A stretch of 64,000 bases of DNA from UBA7672 sp963784415. GTDB lineage: Bacteria; Pseudomonadota; Alphaproteobacteria; Caulobacterales; Hyphomonadaceae. The stretch spans positions 1-64,000 of the forward strand of contig CAWARK010000002.1 of NCBI GenBank assembly GCA_963784415.1, given 5' to 3'. The first letter of the stretch is position 1. Each line of letters starts with the position of its first letter. Shown piece by piece: positions 27,169 to 36,442 of this stretch. The notes beneath the pieces were generated by a model, which ran no database searches, was not told the origin of the DNA, and worked only from the letters and a program-made list of their open reading frames with translations. Both the position numbers and the translations under genes were made by a program.

Positions 27169-28041
27169 CTAGGCCTTCTGATATGTCTGGTTGTTCCACA
27201 GCGCGACGAGAGCCCATCGCGCGCTGGGAATACCAAGTTTGGCCATTATCGCGCCAACACTCGGCACGCGGAACGCCAGCCAGAAGATCCGCTTGTTGAG
27301 GCTGTCCACCATCCGTTGCGCGCGTCTGCGGCGCAGCGTTTTCTGGGTGGGCGCTGCCGCGAGCGCGCGGCCACGTTCGCCGATCTCGGATTCGAACAGG
27401 TCTTCGTGCCACACCGGCATTGGCCGCAGCACGTAGGGCACGATCCCGTTTTCCCAGTAGCGGTCGAGCGTCTGGTCGATCGGCATGTCGATCTGTTCGC
27501 TGCGCGCCAGCATGGCAGACGCCGCGCCTAGACGGATCAGGTAGGCGCATCCACCCAGCACGCTGGTGCGCAGGCGGAAAATCTCGCGTTCGCCGATGCG
27601 CGCCACTGGCTCGCCCGTCTTCTGCGCGTCGGTCGGATGAGACACGGATTTCTTGCTGCTTTGCAGGCGCACAACCTGCCAGCTCGTCTTGGGCAGTTTC
27701 AGCAGGTCGTCGACGATCGGCTTCAGGTCCGCGACCGCCGAAATGTCGTCTTCCAGCACCAGCGCCACGTCGATTCGGTGTTCAAGCATCTTGGAGTAGA
27801 TGCTGAGGTGGCTGAGGTAGCAGGCGATCTCGTTGTCGCTCATCCCGCAGCCATAAATGCGCTGCGCCCGCTCGCTGCTGTAGCGCGCCCGCTGTTCTGC
27901 TCGCAGGTTCTTGCCGTCGACCGCTGAAATAATCGTCGCGCTAAAGCCAAGCTTTGCTACAAGACTCTTCATGTATTCGCGCCGTTCGACGGCGCGTTCC
28001 AAAGAGATCACGAAGACTTGGAAGGTCGGTAGACTTTCCAT
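27169..28041 (-). CDS. Glycosyltransferase family 25 (LPS biosynthesis)
   Basis: A 290-residue GT25 enzyme. It opens QVFVISLERAVERREYM, followed by ISAVDGKNL, the conserved GCGMSDNEIACYLSHLSIYSKM and the metal motif VALVLEDDIS; GGCAYLIRLGAA lies further on. GT25 members add galactose or glucose to lipooligosaccharide or similar acceptors. The last about 50 residues are basic and hydrophobic and could bind membrane. It is the first gene of a two-gene unit with the deacetylase-like gene. The 250-base AT-richer region upstream must hold its promoter. Confidence 0.86.
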   Translation of the reverse strand: MESLPTFQVFVISLERAVERREYMKSLVAKLGFSATIISAVDGKNLRAEQRARYSSERAQRIYGCGMSDNEIACYLSHLSIYSKMLEHRIDVALVLEDDISAVADLKPIVDDLLKLPKTSWQVVRLQSSKKSVSHPTDAQKTGEPVARIGEREIFRLRTSVLGGCAYLIRLGAASAMLARSEQIDMPIDQTLDRYWENGIVPYVLRPMPVWHEDLFESEIGERGRALAAAPTQKTLRRRRAQRMVDSLNKRIFWLAFRVPSVGAIMAKLGIPSARWALVALWNNQTYQKA

Positions 28042-28292
28042 TTGCTTCCCCGGCCCATTCTGGGAGGGAGTCGCCCCCCGCAGAGCGCCTCGTTCACGCG
28101 CATGTGACAGCGCGCGATTTTTGTTAACAGCGGGGCAATCTTACCGCAACCTTACTTGATACAATTTGCGACAGTTAGCTTTCTAACGATCAAGCAGGAT
28201 TACCTAGCGTAATTGCCCGTTGTAGTGATTCGCGAGGCCTCCGCCGATCGAACCGGCGCGAAAAATTTCGATACATTTTGCGAAAGTGCCTT

Positions 28293-28941
28293 TTAGGCCA
28301 CCCGCCTGCGGTAGCCAACGATCTCGTAGGGCCGCTCGGGATCATCGAACCGCTCGCGATGCGCGATCTCGAAATACGCGCCGAGTATCTTGTCCCAGCC
28401 GTGGAAGAACTTGGGTTTACCTGCTTCGCGATCCTGCTGGGTCACCTCGACGATGATCCCGCCCGGCTTCAGGCAGCTATCGAGTACGCTGCACGTTTCG
28501 GCCCCATCGGTCTCGCGAATGTACATCAGCATCTCGGCGCAGAAGACCACGTCGAACGTCTGGTCCGGCTTCAGCGAGAGCAGGTCGCTCTGGATGTAGG
28601 CGACGTTCTTCGCGTCCTGAACCTGCTTGCGCGTCAGTTCCAGCGCTTCGCCGGCGATATCGACGGCAGTGACGTGTTTGAACTCCGGCACGATCATCGC
28701 CGTGAACACGCCGACGCTGCAGCCGATCTCCAGCGCGCTGTCCGACCCCGTCCGCCACTGCTTCATCAGCTCCAGCGTGCGTTCGTATTTCAGCTTCTCG
28801 TAGGGCTTCGTCTGGTAGCCGAAATAGTCGCCGTGCTTGCGGTATTTGTGCTCGAACTCGTGCAGGCGATTGCCCGTCTTGAACATGCGATCGAAGCGAA
28901 TAGCGGATCTGGTGCCAGGCCGACGCTATCGGATTGCTCAT
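28293..28941 (-). CDS. SAM-dependent methyltransferase, frameshifted near the N-terminus
   Basis: Most of the protein reads MFKTGNRLHEFEHKY onward, with motif I ALEIGCSVGVFTAMIV, the DIAGEALEL acidic position, FDVVFCAEMLMYI and LKPGGIIVEVTQ. These are class I methyltransferase signatures, of the NodS or SAM-type sugar methyltransferase kind. The true start is probably the ATG at 28941 (MSNPIASAWHQIRY), with one base out of place near 28890 separating it from the main frame. Joined length is about 215 residues. It follows the FkbM gene by 13 bases. Confidence 0.78.
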
Positions 28942-28954
28942 TGTCAGCCCCCGC

Positions 28955-29749
28955 TCAGCCGGCGTTATCGAAATAATGGTCCAGCCCGATATTACCGCGC
29001 GGCTGTATCCGCATGACGCCAGCAGCTTGCTCACGCGCTCAACGGCTTCCGGCAGGATCTCGACCTGCAGGGCGCATGTGTTGCCCTTTGAGGAACTCGA
29101 TCATCCCGTTGATGGTCGCTTCTTCATGGCCTTCGACATCGATCTTCACGCCGGCCGTCGCCCCGCGCACCTGAACCAGATCGTCCAGCCGCTCGGCTTT
29201 CACCTCGACAATCTGGTCCTTCGGCATCTCGTTGAGCAGCCCGGTCGAAAGCCCGTCGATCGTGTGCGCCATGCCGCGATTGGTGGCGGGTCCCTGCGCA
29301 AAGCGCAGCACGGCTGCCTTGTCGCTCAGCGCTCTTGGATAGACCTCCACCGCATCGATCAATCCGTTCAGCAAGAGATTGGCGTTGAGGGTTGCGAGGT
29401 GGCGCGGGATCGGCTCGAACGCCATCACGCGCCCGAACAGGCCTGACCTCGCCATGACGATCGCGTAGAACCCGGCATGCGATCCGATGTCCAGGAACAT
29501 CGGCTTGTCCGGGCCTTTCGCGATGGCCTTGGTCATCGCCTTCAGCCGGTCGATCTCGTCCTGCTCCCAGACGCCGAAGCAGAACAGGTTGCGGTCGATG
29601 ATGTTGTGCTGGTCCAGCAGCCAGTATGCGCCCAGCCGCTTCTCCACGAAGATCGGCGGCTTGAACGTCTTGGCGTACGATTTCCACACCGACCGCGCGA
29701 AGCGCCGCAGGGGTTCGATGTGCTGGAAGGACTGTGGCGCTGCAAACAT
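28955..29749 (-). CDS. FkbM family methyltransferase, two frameshifts
   Basis: O-methyltransferase of the FkbM type: MFLDIGSHAGFYAIVMAR (SAM motif I), VMAFEPIPRHLATLNANL and VKIDVEGHEEATINGM. The main frame turns to nonsense near 29080. The next frame reads NTCALQVEILPEAVERVSKLLASCGY, and a second shift near 28990 gives the typical FkbM ending IGLDHYFDNAG with a stop at 28955. Both corrections fit family expectation, so single-base sequence errors are likely. Joined length is about 264 residues. It methylates sugars or small metabolites; the substrate is unknown. Confidence 0.82.
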
Positions 29750-29841
29750 GGCGGTTGCTTAGCCTCGGCAGCAGGCCCTGACTAGACGAGATGGCTGGCG
29801 ACGAGATTGGCAGGGCCCTGCGATGTCTCTACCCTTGCGAC

Positions 29842-30444
29842 ATGACAGTGCGCCTCTTCATCGTCCGCCACGGCAATACGTTTGACGCCGGAGATACCGT
29901 CACCCGGGTCGGCGGCCGCACGGACCTGCCGCTCTCCGTTTCCGGGAAAGCGCAGGCCGAGGCCCTCGGCCGCTACTTTGCGGCAACCACTTTTGCCACG
30001 GCCCGCTCCGGCCCGCTCAAGCGCACGCGCGAGACCGCCCGCGCCATCCTTGCCGCCCACGCCAATCCGCCCGAGCTGACCACCGACCTTTTCCTCCGCG
30101 AGATCGACTACGGCCCGGACGAGAACCGCCCCGAGGACGAGGTGGTCGCCCGTATCGGCAAGGCCGCACTCGATGCGTGGGAATCGGATTCGATCGTGCC
30201 GCCCGGCTGGCGCGTCGATCCCGATGCGCTGATCGGCAACTGGCAGGAAACCTTCCACGAGCTGCGCGACCAGCCCGGCGACCACCTCATCGTCACGTCC
30301 AACGGCATCGCCCGCTTCGCACTCACAGCAGCCGGCGCGAAGTGGCACGACCCCAAACTGAAAACCGGCGCATGGGGCGTGGTCGAACTGAAAGGGGAGG
30401 ACGTCAGCATCCTCGCCTGGAACGTTCGCCCTCAAGATACATAA
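29842..30444 (+). CDS. Histidine phosphatase family protein
   Basis: A 200-residue phosphoglycerate-mutase-like phosphatase. The catalytic RHG is at LFIVRHGNTF near residue 9, with the helper arginines in GPLKRTRETA, E in LREIDYGPDENR, and the second catalytic histidine position in HLIVTSNGIARFA, where the usual SHG reads SNG. Replacement of that histidine by asparagine is worth noting, since it normally completes the phosphate pocket. The ATG at 29842 gives the usual short N-terminus. It is divergent from the FkbM gene. Confidence 0.78.
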   Translation: MTVRLFIVRHGNTFDAGDTVTRVGGRTDLPLSVSGKAQAEALGRYFAATTFATARSGPLKRTRETARAILAAHANPPELTTDLFLREIDYGPDENRPEDEVVARIGKAALDAWESDSIVPPGWRVDPDALIGNWQETFHELRDQPGDHLIVTSNGIARFALTAAGAKWHDPKLKTGAWGVVELKGEDVSILAWNVRPQDT

Positions 30445-30453
30445 GCTCGCGCG

Positions 30454-30819
30454 TCAGCCGCGATCCTTGCCGCCCTTGGCTATCTCGCTCTTGGGCCTGG
30501 CCGTGCCCACGCGTCCAGGTGTCGGCAGGACGTCCGGCGACGTCGCCCGCCGGCTGATCTCTTTTTCGATCAGCGGCAGATCGGCCTGGGCTGCTGCGCT
30601 CTTGGGATGGGCCGTGTCGCGCGAGATGCGCGCCGTCGACATGTGGTAGGCGCGAAGCTGGTAGTCCGTCATCTCCGGCAAGCGCTTGGACAACGACTCG
30701 CGGCCCGATGCGGTGTCGGATTTGGCCGCCGCCTTGGCGGCAGGCTTCGCGACTTCGACGTCCGCTTCGACATCCGCCGGGCTCTTCTTGGATTTCGCAG
30801 CGCGTGTTGGTTTCTTCAT
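30454..30819 (-). CDS. Lys/Ala-rich hypothetical protein
   Basis: 121 residues. The first third is very basic (MKKPTRAAKSKKSPAD) and rich in Ala/Lys, like histone-H1-type tails. A compact region follows (SKRLPEMTDYQLRAYHMSTARISRD) and then SAAAQADLPLIEKEISRR. I do not recognise a named family; similar short proteins are common next to housekeeping genes in alphaproteobacteria. The ATG at 30819 has AAAGG ahead. It might bind nucleic acid, but this is only from composition. Confidence 0.6.
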   Translation of the reverse strand: MKKPTRAAKSKKSPADVEADVEVAKPAAKAAAKSDTASGRESLSKRLPEMTDYQLRAYHMSTARISRDTAHPKSAAAQADLPLIEKEISRRATSPDVLPTPGRVGTARPKSEIAKGGKDRG

Positions 30820-31093
30820 GATGACAAGCCTTTCAGGCTCAAGGACGTATGGTCCCGGCAAGCAAACCACCGAAGCCAGAAGGCGCGCCCGAAATCCGGT
30901 TCTGGCGCCGATTCGGAAATGAGCCGCGAAGTGAAACAATCGCACGCGCAGCGGGCCCGCACAACGCGCCTGCGACGGCCCGCCGCGCTATATCGGGCTC
31001 TACGTTACAGATTGCTGCGCAAGGTGATTTGCCCCCAAAATGCGTCGCAGGCATTGCTGCCGCCTCCCAGACCGACAAGTGTGAGTGCGTCCC

Positions 31094-32248
31094 ATGAATT
31101 TCATCGACCTCGCCGCCCAGCGCGACCAGATCCGCCCGCAGATCGAGGCCGCGATGGCTCGCGTTCTCAACACCTGCGGCTTCATCATGGGCCCCGAGGT
31201 CACGAACTTCGAGAAAGCCCTCGCCACCTTCGCCGGCGCCAAACATGCGCTCGCCTGCGCCAACGGAACCGACGCGCTGCTGATCCCGTTGCGCGCCTGG
31301 AATATCGGACCGGGCGACGCCGTCTTCGTGCCCAGCTTCACCTTCGTCGCCAGCGCCGAAGTCGCGCCGCTGGTTGGCGCGAGCCCGGTCTTCGTCGATG
31401 TCCTGCCCGACACCTACAACATGGACCCCGCCAGCCTCGAGGCCGCGATCGAGGCCGTGAGACAAGCCGGCAAGCTCAAGCCGCGCGCCATCATCGCCGT
31501 CGATCTCTTCGGCCAGCCGGCGGACTATCCCGCCATCTCCGCCATCGCGAAGAAGCACGGCCTCAAACTCATCGCCGACCAGGCGCAGGGCTTTGGCTGC
31601 ACGCTCAATGGCCGCCAGCCGCTCGAATGGGCGGACGCTGCAACCGCCTCCTTCTTCCCCGCAAAGCCGCTCGGTTGCTATGGCGATGGCGGCGCGGTCC
31701 TCACCAATGATGACTCGCTCGCCGGCCTCGTCGACTCGATCCGCATCCACGGCAAGGCGTCCGCCGAGGACATGGCCGCGAAGAAGTACGACAACGATCC
31801 GCGCTATCTCAACATGCGCATCGGCGTGAACTCGCGCCTCGATGCGCTGCAGGCCGCGATCCTCTCCGAGAAGCTGAAAATCTATCCGGACGAACTGCAG
31901 AAGCGTGACGCCATCGCGACCCGCTATAATGAAGGCCTCGCCAAACACGTCCGCCGCGTGCCCCACGTTCCCAAGGGCAATTTCTCGAACTGGGCGCAGT
32001 ACACGATCGAGCACGACAATCGCGACGGTCTCATCGCGCACCTGAAAACCAAGGGCGTGCCGACCGCGATCTACTATCCGATCCCGATTCACATGCAGGA
32101 CGTCTATGCGGTCTATCCGACTGCGCCGGGCGGTCTCCCCGTCACCGAAGACATCCGCAACCGCGTGATGTCGCTGCCGATGCACCCCTATCTGAGCCAG
32201 GCCGACCAGGACCAGGTCATCGACGCCATCCGCGGCTTCAACGGCTGA
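31094..32248 (+). CDS. DegT/DnrJ/EryC1/StrS family aminotransferase
   Basis: A 384-residue PLP enzyme of the sugar aminotransferase family. It has MNFIDLAAQRDQIRPQIEAAM at the start, GTDALLIPLRAW, SFTFVASAEVA, VDLFGQPADY, ADQAQGFG (PLP-ring Asp) and SFFPAKPLGCYGDGGA with the Schiff-base lysine. Members convert keto-sugars of nucleotide sugars to amino sugars. The ATG at 31094 begins exactly where the family begins. It stands a little apart from the main glycan cluster but could supply an amino sugar to it. The frame is intact. Confidence 0.9.
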   Translation: MNFIDLAAQRDQIRPQIEAAMARVLNTCGFIMGPEVTNFEKALATFAGAKHALACANGTDALLIPLRAWNIGPGDAVFVPSFTFVASAEVAPLVGASPVFVDVLPDTYNMDPASLEAAIEAVRQAGKLKPRAIIAVDLFGQPADYPAISAIAKKHGLKLIADQAQGFGCTLNGRQPLEWADAATASFFPAKPLGCYGDGGAVLTNDDSLAGLVDSIRIHGKASAEDMAAKKYDNDPRYLNMRIGVNSRLDALQAAILSEKLKIYPDELQKRDAIATRYNEGLAKHVRRVPHVPKGNFSNWAQYTIEHDNRDGLIAHLKTKGVPTAIYYPIPIHMQDVYAVYPTAPGGLPVTEDIRNRVMSLPMHPYLSQADQDQVIDAIRGFNG

Positions 32249-33185
32249 TCCGTCCGCCTACCCCGCGCTCAGTCACCCAGAAACCCGCACGCGGGAAATG
32301 CACGACGACCTCGCCGACTTCCGGCGCCTCGCGGCGGATGGCGATCTCGTGTGCGTTGGCGAACACCAGCGTGCCGGTGATCCGGTCGCGTCCGTAATCG
32401 TCCGCCGACACCGCCACGCGATCGCCCGGCTTGCGGCCATTGGGATCATGCGGATCGGCGGCTTCCTTCGCTTCGCTCGTCGCGGCCTTCGCCACAGCAA
32501 GCGCCTCCGCTGGCGTCATGTCCGTCGGCGTGCCGTGACCGATCGCTTTCACGCGGTCGTACCACGCCTGCACCTTCGGGAATTCCTTCAGCGTCTCGGC
32601 TGCGCGATGGGGCAAGGCATTGGCGATGAACCAGGGATTCATGAAGGCGTGGATGTCGGCGAGCCCAGCCTTGTCGCCGCCCCAGAAAGCCCGGCCATCG
32701 CTCAGCTGATCTTCGAGGAAAGCCGTGTGCGCGCGATAGGCGTCACGCATCAGCGGCGCTGCGGCCTTGAGCGCATTGGGATCGAAACTGCCGCCGCTCA
32801 TCGCCGCGCGATCTTTCTTGAACGCTTCGGGCACCATGTCGCCAAGCTCGCCGAAGATGATCGCCACGGCGGCATTGAAAACCTGCCGGTCCGCCCAGAA
32901 GCCCAGCGCATAACCAGCGCCTTTGTTTTGCGGCGCGAGCGATGGCGTCGGAAAGCGTCGCTCCAGCTCGCGCAGGATGATCTGGCTGTCGCAATAGATG
33001 TCGGCGCCGATCTGCATCACGGGAATCTTGCGATAACCGCCCGTCAGCGGGATCAGGTCCGGCTTCGGCATGATCACCGGCTGGATCACGGAGCGCCAGC
33101 CAAGGCCCTTGATGCCGAACGCCACGCGCACCTTCTCGCTGAACGGCGAGGTCGGATAGTTGTGAAAGATGATCTCGTTGCTCAT
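32238..33185 (-). CDS. Glutathione S-transferase family protein
   Basis: About 315 residues. An N-terminal thioredoxin-like GST domain (FHNYPTSPFSEKVRVAF, with Ser in place of the usual catalytic Cys; then PVMQIGADIYCDSQIILREL) precedes a helical C-domain (AFWGGDKAGLADIHAFM). About 80 extra C-terminal residues (PNGRKPGDRVAVSADDYGRD onward) form a beta-rich tail not normal for GSTs. The ATG at 33185 follows TGGAG. It is convergent with the aminotransferase, overlapping by 11 bases. Probably detoxification or redox chemistry; the substrate is unknown. Confidence 0.85.
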   Translation of the reverse strand: MSNEIIFHNYPTSPFSEKVRVAFGIKGLGWRSVIQPVIMPKPDLIPLTGGYRKIPVMQIGADIYCDSQIILRELERRFPTPSLAPQNKGAGYALGFWADRQVFNAAVAIIFGELGDMVPEAFKKDRAAMSGGSFDPNALKAAAPLMRDAYRAHTAFLEDQLSDGRAFWGGDKAGLADIHAFMNPWFIANALPHRAAETLKEFPKVQAWYDRVKAIGHGTPTDMTPAEALAVAKAATSEAKEAADPHDPNGRKPGDRVAVSADDYGRDRITGTLVFANAHEIAIRREAPEVGEVVVHFPRAGFWVTERGVGGRISR

Positions 33186-33200
33186 CCCGCTCCACAACCT

Positions 33201-33836
33201 CTACGGCACAATCCTGTTCTGTGACTGCCTCAGCGGCGGCGTCGACTTCTTGCCGGCAGAGCGGATCTCCACCGAGCGCACATCCATCACGCGATGCTTG
33301 TCCGGCGAGACCGGACGGATGCCGATATAGTCATACCCTTCCTCGCGCCCGCGCTTCGGCGTGAAGTAGGTGAGGGTGTAGGTCTGGAACTCGCGCGTCA
33401 GCGTGAACTTCTGCCAGCCGCTCTCGCTTTCGGTCTTGGCGAAATAGTTGGCCTCGAACTCGCTCGCCGGAAAATCGCCCACCGAGCGCGCCTCGATCAC
33501 CACCTCGATCGGCCGCGACTCCAGCGCGTATTCCAGATCCTCCGCGAGGATCAGGTGCGGGCCCAGCCGCGGGTCATCGTATTTGGCGGAGGACTGCCGG
33601 TCGATGCGCAGGAAGGCCTTGCCGCCTTCGGGCGTCACCAGGTCGAGCGTCACGCCCGCCTGCTGGCCCAGCACGAACCGGTTCAGCTCCTCGCCCTGCA
33701 CGGTGACATCGAGCGCGTTGCGCCCGCCGCCGCTCACCGGCCCGCTCGGCAGGTGCGAGGCGAACGGATTGGCCGCGACGAAGATGAAGGTGCTGGCCAG
33801 CGCCCCGGCGAGGGGGAAGAAAAGGAAATCACGCAT
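33201..33836 (-). CDS. Exported or anchored protein with beta-sandwich-like domain
   Basis: 211 residues with one N-terminal hydrophobic segment (FLFFPLAGALASTFIFVAA), either a membrane anchor or an uncleaved signal. The rest is beta-rich and follows the same landmarks as the domains at 5541-6164 and 6245: LE-ALESR-IEV-IEARS, ESGWQKFTL, EFQTYTLTYFTP, YDYIGIRPVSP and MDVRSVEIR. Similarity is weaker than between those two but runs in the same order. It lies 15 bases upstream of the GST gene on the same strand and is divergent from the next gene. The function is unknown. Confidence 0.68.
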   Translation of the reverse strand: MRDFLFFPLAGALASTFIFVAANPFASHLPSGPVSGGGRNALDVTVQGEELNRFVLGQQAGVTLDLVTPEGGKAFLRIDRQSSAKYDDPRLGPHLILAEDLEYALESRPIEVVIEARSVGDFPASEFEANYFAKTESESGWQKFTLTREFQTYTLTYFTPKRGREEGYDYIGIRPVSPDKHRVMDVRSVEIRSAGKKSTPPLRQSQNRIVP

Positions 33837-33922
33837 GCGTCTGCTTACGCTGCTGCTTAAGCGCCCGTAAATCCTCCCATCGCAGGGTCATTCCAACTCT
33901 CGATTCATGGCTTCCCTCGCGC

Positions 33923-34397
33923 ATGCCACCGGCATCTTTCCAGAACCCAGACCGGCTGCGCGCGGCCAACATCAATCCGGTCACCGGATTGGCGACCGAC
34001 TATCTCAATCAATACAACGAAGTAGCGATGCTGATCGGCAACGCTGGCCGACATGCCCGACATGGCCGAAGGCGTGCTCGACTGGCGCCCGGTCGGCTAC
34101 CCTACCCATTTTGCGCGCACGGGATTCGCCGAGCGCGGCCTCGCCATCGCCGGCTGGCTCGTCGTCGCCCGCGACGTGAAGGCGCAGTTCTGCACCGTCC
34201 GCTCGGAACTGGAATCGCGCATTGCCGACGTCCAGCGCCGGCTTGCCGCCTCTCGCGTGCCCGAACTCATCGCCAACGAGGCCCCCGCCATCTTCGCCGA
34301 CATCGCCCGCCTCGGCGGCGTCATCAATGGCGGCAAGGGCGCGCCCATGCTCCAGCAATCGGCCGCGCAGGACCTGGTGGACTCGCTCTTCGCCTGA
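33923..34397 (+). CDS. Conserved hypothetical protein, frameshifted
   Basis: The first frame gives MPPASFQNPDRLRAANIN and TDYLNQYNEVAMLIGN. The next frame, from about 34045, gives LADMPDMAEGVLDWRP, HFARTGFAERGLAIAGW and the end PMLQQSAAQDLVDSLFA. From memory, this head and tail occur together in one conserved alphaproteobacterial protein, so one missing or extra base near CAACGCTGG is the likely cause. Joined length is about 157 residues, mostly helical. The function is unknown. Confidence 0.65.
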
Positions 34398-34430
34398 CAC
34401 CACATTGGGCGTCAGTCACGGAGCCTACCC

Positions 34431-34745
34431 ATGGTCGAAGTCCCCAAGGTCACCGTCAGCATCACACGCGAAGAGAAGGGCAGTGGCGGCCGCTATGTCG
34501 CCCACGTCGAAGGCAAGCCCGAAGCCGAGATGACTTACTCGAAAGCCGGCGAGAAGATCCTCATCATCGACCACACCGGCGTGCCCGACGAACTCGGCGG
34601 CATGGGCGTCGGCAAGGCGCTGGTCGAATACATGGTCCACGACGTCCGCGCCCGCGGCCTCAAAGTCATCCCCCTCTGCCCCTTCACCAACGCCACCCTG
34701 CGCAAGCATCCCGAATGGCAGGACATCCTCAAGGACCCGTTTTGA
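34431..34745 (+). CDS. Small GNAT-like N-acetyltransferase (YjdJ type)
   Basis: A 104-residue protein of the short Gcn5-related family. It has the acetyl-CoA-binding turn in ELGGMGVGKALVEYMV, preceded by IDHTGVPDEL and followed by VIPLCPFTNATLRKHPEW. This is the family's standard core and full length. The substrate is unknown. The ATG at 34431 lies 33 bases after the preceding hypothetical gene, with which it may be co-transcribed. Confidence 0.85.
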   Translation: MVEVPKVTVSITREEKGSGGRYVAHVEGKPEAEMTYSKAGEKILIIDHTGVPDELGGMGVGKALVEYMVHDVRARGLKVIPLCPFTNATLRKHPEWQDILKDPF

Positions 34746-34755
34746 GATTGGCTGG

Positions 34756-36304
34756 CTAAGGCCGCATGCCGTTCGCGCGCGCGCCCGTCTTCAGCACCCG
34801 ATAGGCATGCTTCACGAAATCCACCACCAGCGGACGCGTATCGCGCGGGTCGATGATCTCCTCCGCGATGAACGCCTCGGCCGTCCGGAACGGCGAGCGC
34901 ATCGCCTCGAACTTGCGGTAGAGCTCTTTCAGCTCCGCTTCCGGATCGGCCGACGCCTCGAGCTGCCGCTTGTAAGCCGCCTCGATTCCACCCGCCATCG
35001 GCAGCGAGCCCCAATCCCCCGACGGCCAGCAATACCGCCACCGCGTCCGCGTCGGATTGAACATCGCAGACCCCGCCAGCCCATACGCCTTGCGGATCAC
35101 CACCGGCAGGATCGGCGTCTGCACCTGATAGACCGCCGCCATCGCGCGCACGCCCTTGCGCGTCACGCCCGCGCGCTCGTGTTTCGCGCCGACCGCAAAG
35201 CCGGGGCAATCGACAAAGTGCACGATCGGCAGATGGAACGTGTCCGCCAGATCGAAATGCCGCACGACTTTATCGCACGCATCCGCCGTCCACGCGCCAT
35301 CGAGAAAGAACGGATCGCCCGCAAGGATCGCCACCGGATGCCCGTCGATCCGCGCGAGGCCCGTCACCACCTGACGTCCCCACAGCGCGCCGATCTCGAA
35401 GAAGGAGCCCTTGTCGCAAACCGCCTCGATGATCTTGCGCGGCATGTAGGGCGTCTTGCCGTCCTTCGGCACGATGTCGATCAGGAAGTCTTCTTTCCTG
35501 TTCGGATCATCCTCGCTCGGCAGATACCGGCGGCAGCTCTTCGACATTGGCGGGCAGGTAGGAGAGAAAACGCCGCGCGTGCTCGAACGCCTCGTGCTCC
35601 GAGTTGACGACATTGTCGACCACGCCATTCCGCCCATTGATCTCCCAGCCGCCGAGACCCTCCTTGTCGACATTCTCGCCGATCGCCTTCGCCACCGGCG
35701 GCCCCGCGACGAACACCTGGCTCAGCCCCTTCACCATCACCGAGAAATGGCTCGTCGCCACGCGCCCCGCGCCGAGCCCCGCGCACGGCCCCAGCGCCAG
35801 CGACACCACCGGCGCGCGCGCCATGTTGGCGACCAGCCATTCCCACGCCGGCGTCGTCGGAATGTAGGTGCGCGGATTCTGCTCCAGCGATTTCACCGAG
35901 CCGCCGCCGCCCGTGCCATCGATCATCCGCACGATCGGCATGCCGTACTCATGGCCATCTGCTCGGCCATCAGCATCTTGCCCGCGATCGAGGCATCCGA
36001 TGCACCGCCACGCACGGTAAAATCGTCGCCGAGAATTACAGCCGGCCGCCCGTCCAGCGTGGCGCGCCCGAACACCATCGTCGCCGGCAGGAATTCCGCG
36101 ATCTCATCGTCGGGGCCATAGCCTGCCTTGCCGGCGATCTTGCCCGACTTCGTGAAAGCTTCCCGGGTCGGCGAGGAAGGCGACGCGCTCACGTACCGTC
36201 AGCTTGCCTTGCGATCTCTGTCGCGCCACGCGCTCCTCGCCGCCCATCTGTTCGGCGAGCCGCTCGCGGGCTCTCAATTCCTCAATGTGGCTTTTCCAGC
36301 TCAT
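34756..36304 (-). CDS. Acyl-CoA carboxylase carboxyltransferase subunit, three frameshifts
   Basis: Four pieces in three frames make one protein of about 516 residues. In order: SWKSHIEELRARERLAEQMGG and LTVRERVAFLADPGSF; GKIAGKAGYGPDDE and VILGDDFTVRGGASDAS; PIVRMIDGTGGGGSVKSLE and GPCAGLGAG; and FFEIGALWGRQVVTGLARIDG with VDCPGFAVGAKHERAGV. This is the crotonase-like carboxyltransferase of propionyl-, methylcrotonyl- or related CoA carboxylases. Breaks sit near 36160, 35940 and 35525. The ATG at 36304 has GGGAG ahead. The biotin subunit is not in the window, so the exact substrate is open. Confidence 0.82.
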
Positions 36305-36442
36305 GGCGTCTCCCTACATGAAACCTGTAGCGAGGCCGGGGACGAACGGCGAGCAGAATTGGTGTCTTCTGCGGAGTTGCGCTTGTTCCCGGCCTGCGCG
36401 ACAACCACATCCAGACGCCGTCAGGCAAACAGGAGACGTCAC

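Noticed and set aside
28163..28190. GTTAG-CTTT-CTAAC inverted repeat as a terminator
   Set aside because: Only a 5-bp AT-containing stem with no T-run, in a promoter region of a minus-strand gene; too weak to call.
30607..31710. Long plus-strand frame covering the start of the DegT aminotransferase
   Set aside because: Arg-rich out-of-frame translation; the aminotransferase frame has full PLP motifs.
33923..34759. Single 278-codon plus-strand frame spanning two genes
   Set aside because: Only its first 40 codons look coding; the rest is Arg/His/Pro-rich and antagonistic to the real frames of the hypothetical and GNAT genes.
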